Positions 59,587-64,000 of a stretch of 64,000 nt of DNA are shown here, piece by piece. The notes beneath the pieces are model-generated. The model worked only from the letters and a program-made list of their open reading frames with translations. It had not been told where the DNA came from and searched no databases. Source of the stretch: Bradyrhizobium australiense (GTDB lineage: Bacteria > Pseudomonadota > Alphaproteobacteria > Rhizobiales > Xanthobacteraceae); NCBI RefSeq assembly GCF_013114825.1, contig NZ_JAAVLX010000002.1, positions 62,001 through 126,000 on the forward strand, written 5' to 3'. Position numbers and translations under genes: made by a program. Numbering within the stretch: position 1 is the first letter of the stretch; each line of letters begins with the position of its first letter.

Positions 59587-59873
59587 GCCGTTTGCTCCCT
59601 GCGCGCCCCACGATCCGGCCGCCCCGCGGATTCTGCCGTAAGACTGCGATAATGAGGCCGTGGTGCACAACAAGGAGAAATCTTTTCGAAAATCACAATC
59701 CCGACAGCATCACGTGAGAAAGCGGTCGGTGCGTCCGGTGGTTGTCCTCGCCGACCGATCGGTGATATCGGTCGGTTCCGCCGGCGCACCGGCCAGGTAT
59801 TTTTGATCTATCCATGAAACCATTCAAGCGCTGGGGCGACTAACGAACCTGCGCTCTTCAATGGGGTCTTATA

Positions 59874-60545
59874 ATGAAACGTTCGATTGCTGTTTGTCTC
59901 GGCCTGCTGGCGCTGGCTTCTCCGGCGGCCGCAGATTCGCCGGCCGCGGTGGTCGAAGACGTTCAGGGCAAAGTCACCGGTGCGGAATTCATGGACTACG
60001 TAACGCCGAAAGCGGTCATCAAGATCGGCGACGGCGGCTCTATCATTCTGAGCTATCTGAAGTCATGCCGGCGCGAGACGATCAGCGGCGCCGGCACCGT
60101 CGTCGTCGGCACCGAGGAGAGCGCCGTTCACCTTGCCGAGGTCAAGGCCGAGAAAACGAATTGCGATTCCAACCAGGCCAATGTGACCACGCGCGAAACC
60201 AGTGGCGTCGCTGCCACCGTGCTGCGCAGCGTCGACAACAACAAGGCGGTTTCCTTTCCACAGCCGCAGCTTACTCTTTACGGCGCCTCGCCACTGGTGG
60301 AGGCCAAGGGACGCGGCAAGCTGATCATTCGGCGCCTCGATGTCGCGGGCGAGCGACAGCAGATCGACCTCGGCGGCACCCAGCTCAAGGGACGGTTCGT
60401 CGATTTCGCCAGCGAGAACGTCGCGCTGGCTCCCGGCGGCCTCTACGCCGCCTCGTTCAAGTCATCGCAAATCGTGTTCCGGGTGGATGCGCAGGCCAAA
60501 CCCGGCGCGACGCCGATCGTCGGCCGGCTATTGCGGCTGGAATAG
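59874..60545 (+). CDS. Secreted FecR-like hypothetical protein
   Basis: A 223-residue protein with signal peptide KRSIAVCLGLLALASPAAA. The N-terminal half (DVQGKVTGAEFMDYVTPKAV, then IKIGDGGSIILSYLKSCRRE) resembles a FecR-type domain, which often senses periplasmic signals. A second all-beta half ends DAQAKPGATPIVGRLLRLE. It is followed 19 bp later by a CHASE2-cyclase gene, so it may be its periplasmic partner. No close family recognised beyond this. Confidence 0.72.
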   Translation: MKRSIAVCLGLLALASPAAADSPAAVVEDVQGKVTGAEFMDYVTPKAVIKIGDGGSIILSYLKSCRRETISGAGTVVVGTEESAVHLAEVKAEKTNCDSNQANVTTRETSGVAATVLRSVDNNKAVSFPQPQLTLYGASPLVEAKGRGKLIIRRLDVAGERQQIDLGGTQLKGRFVDFASENVALAPGGLYAASFKSSQIVFRVDAQAKPGATPIVGRLLRLE

Positions 60546-60564
60546 TCGTGCCAGGCCCGGCATC

Positions 60565-62724
60565 TTGAGGATCAGGCGCAACACGCGCGACAGGCTTGTG
60601 ATCGCCGCCATCGCGCTGGTTTGCGCAGCCGCCTCAGTTTCTCCTGTGGCCCGACCGATCCGCGGGCTCTCCATTGATATCCTCACCGCGCTGCGTTGGG
60701 AGGTGTTCGGCCGTAGGCAGGATCCGGCCGCTTCGCCCGCGGTCGTCGTCGCGATGGACGAGGAGAGCCTCCGCACCGCCCCGTTCCAAGATGCGCCGAT
60801 GCTGACCTGGACCGGCGAGATCGGCCGCGTGCTGTCAGCGACGCTCGAAGGCGGCGCCAAGGTGGCCGGTTTCGACATGGTGATCCCGAAATCGATCGAG
60901 CAGTCGGAGATTCCGTTCGGCGAGGGCACGCTCGGCGAGAAAGTTCGTGGATTTGACCGTGACTTTCTTCGTTCGCTTGCCGGTGCGGCGGTGAACGGCA
61001 AGGTGGTGCTGGGAGAAGTCCTGGGCGGCAACCAGCCGGTCGGGCCATCGCCGGGACAGCGCGTCGCGGTCCGCCAGCAATTGAACATCCGTCCGCTCAA
61101 CGTTCATGCCGACAGCGACGATATCCTGCGGCGCATGCCGCTGAGTTTTACCGTCAACGGGACAAGGGTGCCCTCGATGGCGGTCGAACTGGCCTCCCGG
61201 GCGCTCGGCGCCGCACCCGAGTTCGACAAGCGCGGTACGCTGACGCTCGCCGGCTACCGGGTGCCCGGCCGCGTGCCGAACACGGTGACACTGAATTTCG
61301 AAGGCGGCGGCGACGACATTCCGACGTTCTCCTTTGCCGATCTGCGCGCGTGCGCCGTCAAGAACGACAAGGACTATTTCCGGCGCTGGTTCGGCGGCAA
61401 GGTCGTGATCTTCGGCACTGTCCTCGATATCGAGGACCGCCGCTTCACGTCCAAGCGCTTCGCAACCGGCATCGAAGGCGCACGCACCCCGCGCTGCACC
61501 AACGAGAGCACGCCGGTTACCGCGGGCTTCAAGAAAAGCACGATCGCGGGCGTCTATGTCCATGCCACCGCGGTCAACAACCTAATCGCACGCAACAGCG
61601 TGATCGAACCAGGCCCGCTTCCCCGCTTGCTGATCGCGACCTTGATTGCTGCGCTCGGCGCGGCGGCCGCCTGGCTGTTCCGGCCCGTTATCGCGTTCGC
61701 TGCGTGGACGGCCATGATCGTGCTGGGCCTGGCAGCTGCCACCGTCGCCTTCAACCACGCGCTGGCGCTGCCGCTGGTCGAGCCGATCCTTGCCAGCCTT
61801 GCCGCATTGTCCGCCACGATCGGTTTTCGCTTCGTCGTCGCCGACAAGGACCGCCGCCTGCTGCAGAAGAGCTTTGCGCTCTACCTCGCGCCGCACGTCA
61901 TCAACCGCTTGCTCTCGTCGAGCAAATTGCCGGAGCTCGGCGGCGAAACCCGTAACGTGACGGTGTTCTTCTCCGACATCGAAGGATTTTCGCTGATCGC
62001 GGAGAAGATGTCGCCCGATGGCCTGATGGAGCTGATGAACGAATATCTGTCGGCGATGACCGATGTGATCGAAAGCCATGGCGGCTATGTCGACAAATAT
62101 ATTGGCGACTCCATCGTGGCGGTATTCGGCGCCCCGGCCGACGATCCCGACCATGCTGCCAACGCGGCGCGCGCCGCGCTGGACTGCTGCACGCAACTGG
62201 CGGAACTCAACGCCTCCTCCGCCCTGTTTCGCGAATACAGGCTGGCGCAGCGGATCGGCATCAATTCCGGCGAGGCGCTGGTCGGCAATTTCGGATCGCG
62301 GCGGCGCTTCAACTATTCCGTAATGAGCGACGCGGTGAACCTGGCTTCGCGGCTGGAGGGCGCCAACAAATTCTACGGCACCACCGTGATCGCGTCCGAG
62401 ACGACCGTCGCGCTGGCCGGAGAGGCCTTCGCCTGGCGCGAACTCGACGCGATCAGGGTCAAGGGACGTACCCAGGCGCTGAAAATCTACCAGTTGCTGG
62501 CGCTCTCGGCCGAGCTGGCGCCGCCGCAACAGGCGGTGATCGCCAACTACGCCGACGGGCTGGCACACTGGCGGGCCCGCGAGTTCAAGCGCGCCGCGCA
62601 GTGCTTTGGCCGTTCAGCCGATATCGATGGCCCTGCGTCGCTATTTGCCGCGCGGGCCCGGGAATTGGCCCAAAACCCGCCGGGCGACGACTGGGACCCG
62701 ATCCGGACATTGCAGGAAAAATGA
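60565..62724 (+). CDS. CHASE2-domain adenylate/guanylate cyclase
   Basis: A membrane class III nucleotidyl cyclase of 719 residues. After a positive start (RIRRNTRDRL) and the first span lies a periplasmic CHASE2 sensor (about residues 40-340), then three spans near 350-425, then the catalytic domain. RNVTVFFSDIEGFSLIAEKM holds the first metal Asp and YVDKYIGDSIVAVFGAP the second. A GSRRRFNYSVMSDAVN loop follows as usual. No ATG fits: TTG at 60565 is chosen because the GTG at 60598 would cut off the positive charges before span one. Follows the FecR-like gene. Confidence 0.88.
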   Translation: MRIRRNTRDRLVIAAIALVCAAASVSPVARPIRGLSIDILTALRWEVFGRRQDPAASPAVVVAMDEESLRTAPFQDAPMLTWTGEIGRVLSATLEGGAKVAGFDMVIPKSIEQSEIPFGEGTLGEKVRGFDRDFLRSLAGAAVNGKVVLGEVLGGNQPVGPSPGQRVAVRQQLNIRPLNVHADSDDILRRMPLSFTVNGTRVPSMAVELASRALGAAPEFDKRGTLTLAGYRVPGRVPNTVTLNFEGGGDDIPTFSFADLRACAVKNDKDYFRRWFGGKVVIFGTVLDIEDRRFTSKRFATGIEGARTPRCTNESTPVTAGFKKSTIAGVYVHATAVNNLIARNSVIEPGPLPRLLIATLIAALGAAAAWLFRPVIAFAAWTAMIVLGLAAATVAFNHALALPLVEPILASLAALSATIGFRFVVADKDRRLLQKSFALYLAPHVINRLLSSSKLPELGGETRNVTVFFSDIEGFSLIAEKMSPDGLMELMNEYLSAMTDVIESHGGYVDKYIGDSIVAVFGAPADDPDHAANAARAALDCCTQLAELNASSALFREYRLAQRIGINSGEALVGNFGSRRRFNYSVMSDAVNLASRLEGANKFYGTTVIASETTVALAGEAFAWRELDAIRVKGRTQALKIYQLLALSAELAPPQQAVIANYADGLAHWRAREFKRAAQCFGRSADIDGPASLFAARARELAQNPPGDDWDPIRTLQEK

Positions 62725-62843
62725 CGTACCGATCCCGGTTTACGTTACCGGCGCGAAAGAGCCTCACGGCCATCTCGACAAGCCTGCCCAAGGTGTATAG
62801 ACGAGCGCGGCGCAATCCGCGCCAAGTATGAGTTCGTCGTCCG

Positions 62844-63623
62844 ATGGCCACTTCCAAGCGATACGACCGGATTGCTTTCGTCGCGAGCGCAGGCGCCGAG
62901 GCGCAGGCCGCACTGGCGCAGCTCGTCAAGCTCTACGGCAACCACGATGCCAACGACGCCGATGTCGTGGTGGCGCTCGGCGGCGACGGATTGATGCTGC
63001 AGACGCTGCACGCCCATATGCACTCGGGCAAGCCGATCTACGGCATGCATCGCGGAACCGTCGGTTTCCTGATGAACGAATACACCACGCATGATTTGCA
63101 TACGCGGCTGGCGGCGGCGCGGGAATCCCTGATCAATCCGCTCCTGATGCGCGCCACCGACGTTCACGGCGTCGTGCATCTGCATCACGCCATCAACGAG
63201 GTCGCGCTGTTTCGCCAGACCAATCAGGCCGCCCACTTGCGCATCCTGATCGACGAGCACGAGCGGATGGCCGAACTGATCGCCGACGGCATCCTGGTGG
63301 CGACGCCGGCCGGCTCCACCGCCTATAATCTGTCGGCGCAGGGACCGATCCTGCCGATCAACGCCGCGCTTCTGGCGCTGACCCCGATCAGCGCGTTCCG
63401 CCCGCGCCGCTGGCGCGGCGCCCTGCTCCCGAACTCTGCTTTTGTGGTGATCGAGGTGCTCGAGGGCGAGAAGCGTCCGGTTGCAGCCGCAGCCGACCAT
63501 GACGATGTGCGCGACGTCCGCCGCGTCGAGGTTTTGTCCGACAAGACGATTTCGATGCGTATGCTGTTCGACCCCGGTCACAGTCTCGAAGAACGCATCC
63601 TGCGCGAGCAGTTCGGGTACTAA
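62844..63623 (+). CDS. nadK: NAD kinase
   Basis: A 259-residue ATP-NAD kinase that makes NADP+. [18 protein letters not shown] near residue 45 is the GGDG motif with the catalytic Asp, [17 protein letters not shown] near 117 the NE motif, and [20 protein letters not shown] near 150 the conserved C-terminal nucleotide-binding segment. The length is normal for the short bacterial type. The start has no strong ribosome site. It is 119 bp after the cyclase and perhaps separate. Confidence 0.95.
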   Translation: MATSKRYDRIAFVASAGAEAQAALAQLVKLYGNHDANDADVVVALGGDGLMLQTLHAHMHSGKPIYGMHRGTVGFLMNEYTTHDLHTRLAAARESLINPLLMRATDVHGVVHLHHAINEVALFRQTNQAAHLRILIDEHERMAELIADGILVATPAGSTAYNLSAQGPILPINAALLALTPISAFRPRRWRGALLPNSAFVVIEVLEGEKRPVAAAADHDDVRDVRRVEVLSDKTISMRMLFDPGHSLEERILREQFGY

Positions 63624-63627
63624 CGCC

Positions 63628-63774
63628 GTCGTCCCGGCCAAGCGAAGCGCGAGCCGGGACCCATAACCACAGGCGTTAGTTGTCGCGCGCAGCGGTTAAT
63701 TGTCACCTCCCGAACTCGAGAAGCCGCGGCGTATGGGTCCCTGCTTTCGCAGGGACGACGGGCTCAAGATCCCG
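63628..63774. repeat. Palindromic repeat between nadK and the response regulator
   Basis: CGTCGTCCCGGCC and GAGCCGGGACCCATA form the left arms, TATGGGTCCCTGC and CAGGGACGACGG the right; the unit is about 140 bp. GGGTCCC cores link it to the units at 8.8 and 11.4 kb. Confidence 0.6.
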
Positions 63775-63850
63775 CCTTCGCAACCATTCCTTAACCGGCG
63801 CCGCGATATGGTTAACGCCAGTATACCGTTTTGCTGGGCCGGGCCGGACC

Positions 63851-64000
63851 ATGTATCGCATTGACTTCAACAAGCTGCGATTTCTGATTTGCGACGATAA
63901 TCCGCATATGCGCCGCATCCTGCGGACGCTGTTGCATTCGTTTGGCGCGCGCGAAGCCTATGAAGCCGAGGACGGCGCCACCGCGCTGGAAATGTACAGC
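63851..64000 (+). CDS. Response regulator receiver domain, 3'-truncated
   Basis: The first 50 residues of a CheY-like receiver domain: LRFLICDDNPHMRRILRTLL with the acidic pair DD near residues 15-16, then a helix and FGAREAYEAEDGATALEMYS. The phosphorylated Asp would lie just beyond the window. The ATG at 63851 follows GGGCCGGACC. Whether an output domain follows is not visible. Its partner kinase is not in the window. Confidence 0.85.
   Translation, partial: MYRIDFNKLRFLICDDNPHMRRILRTLLHSFGAREAYEAEDGATALEMYS

Overview
The window looks like a chromosome segment of Bradyrhizobium or a close relative (Nitrobacteraceae, Alphaproteobacteria). It is GC-rich with GC-ending codons, carries many short palindromic repeats of the kind scattered through Bradyrhizobium genomes, has ROSE-type RNA thermometers before heat-shock genes, and carries rreB, a 14-codon gene with a 17-nt Shine-Dalgarno sequence described from Bradyrhizobiaceae. 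Everything here was read by eye; no database search was run.

Backbone. Seven translation-related loci sit on the minus strand in the order known from the E. coli tyrU-glyT-thrT-tufB-secE-nusG-rplK-rplA region: tRNA-Tyr (31.4 kb), tRNA-Gly (28.8 kb), tRNA-Trp (7.3 kb), secE, nusG, rplK and rplA (2.9-0.7 kb). No tuf gene is present. They are spread over 31 kb, with rlmB next to tRNA-Tyr, so unrelated blocks appear to have been inserted between them.

Region by region. 0-0.66 kb: end of an intradiol dioxygenase. 0.7-3.1 kb: rplA-rplK-nusG-secE with its own promoter. 3.2-6.3 kb: a four-gene envelope/stress operon behind a candidate general-stress (EcfG) promoter. 6.7-7.1 kb: a decayed opgC. 7.5-22 kb: metabolic genes (beta-lactamase-like hydrolase, two SDRs, a phosphatase, an EamA transporter, a phosphotransferase/acyl-CoA dehydrogenase pair with a TetR regulator, RidA, a class III CoA-transferase, and a fusion of an ABC-type and a TAXI-type solute-binding protein). 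22.3-28.8 kb: a stress block bounded by tRNA-Gly and a 22-nt copy of its 3' end; it holds a GT4 glycosyltransferase, an SPW protein, two Hsp20 genes, small secreted proteins, a frameshifted NDUFS4-like gene and rpoH, with three ROSE-like thermometers, two heat-shock promoters and an EcfG promoter. 29 kb: rreB. 29.5-46 kb: regulators, a GIY-YIG gene beside tRNA-Tyr, rlmB, a sulfatase, two related secreted hydrolases, a membrane/lipid operon, a CapA/MBL pair, a TctC-type binding protein and a nickel/cobalt permease. 46-64 kb: small secreted proteins, tRNA-Thr, a porin, a MarR/hydrolase pair, an Omp25-like barrel, an epoxide-hydrolase-like enzyme, a TPR protein, an S10 peptidase, a CHASE2-cyclase operon, NAD kinase and the start of a response regulator.

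How the genes may work together. The strongest functional unit is the 22.3-28.8 kb stress block: RpoH made from a thermometer-controlled message could drive the hsp20 operon and the divergent small-protein operon, whose leaders also carry thermometers, while EcfG would drive the glycosyltransferase here and the separate 6.2-3.5 kb envelope operon. Other likely units are phosphotransferase + acyl-CoA dehydrogenase, the Mpo1-like/epimerase/methyltransferase operon, the CapA/MBL pair, and the FecR-like/CHASE2-cyclase pair.
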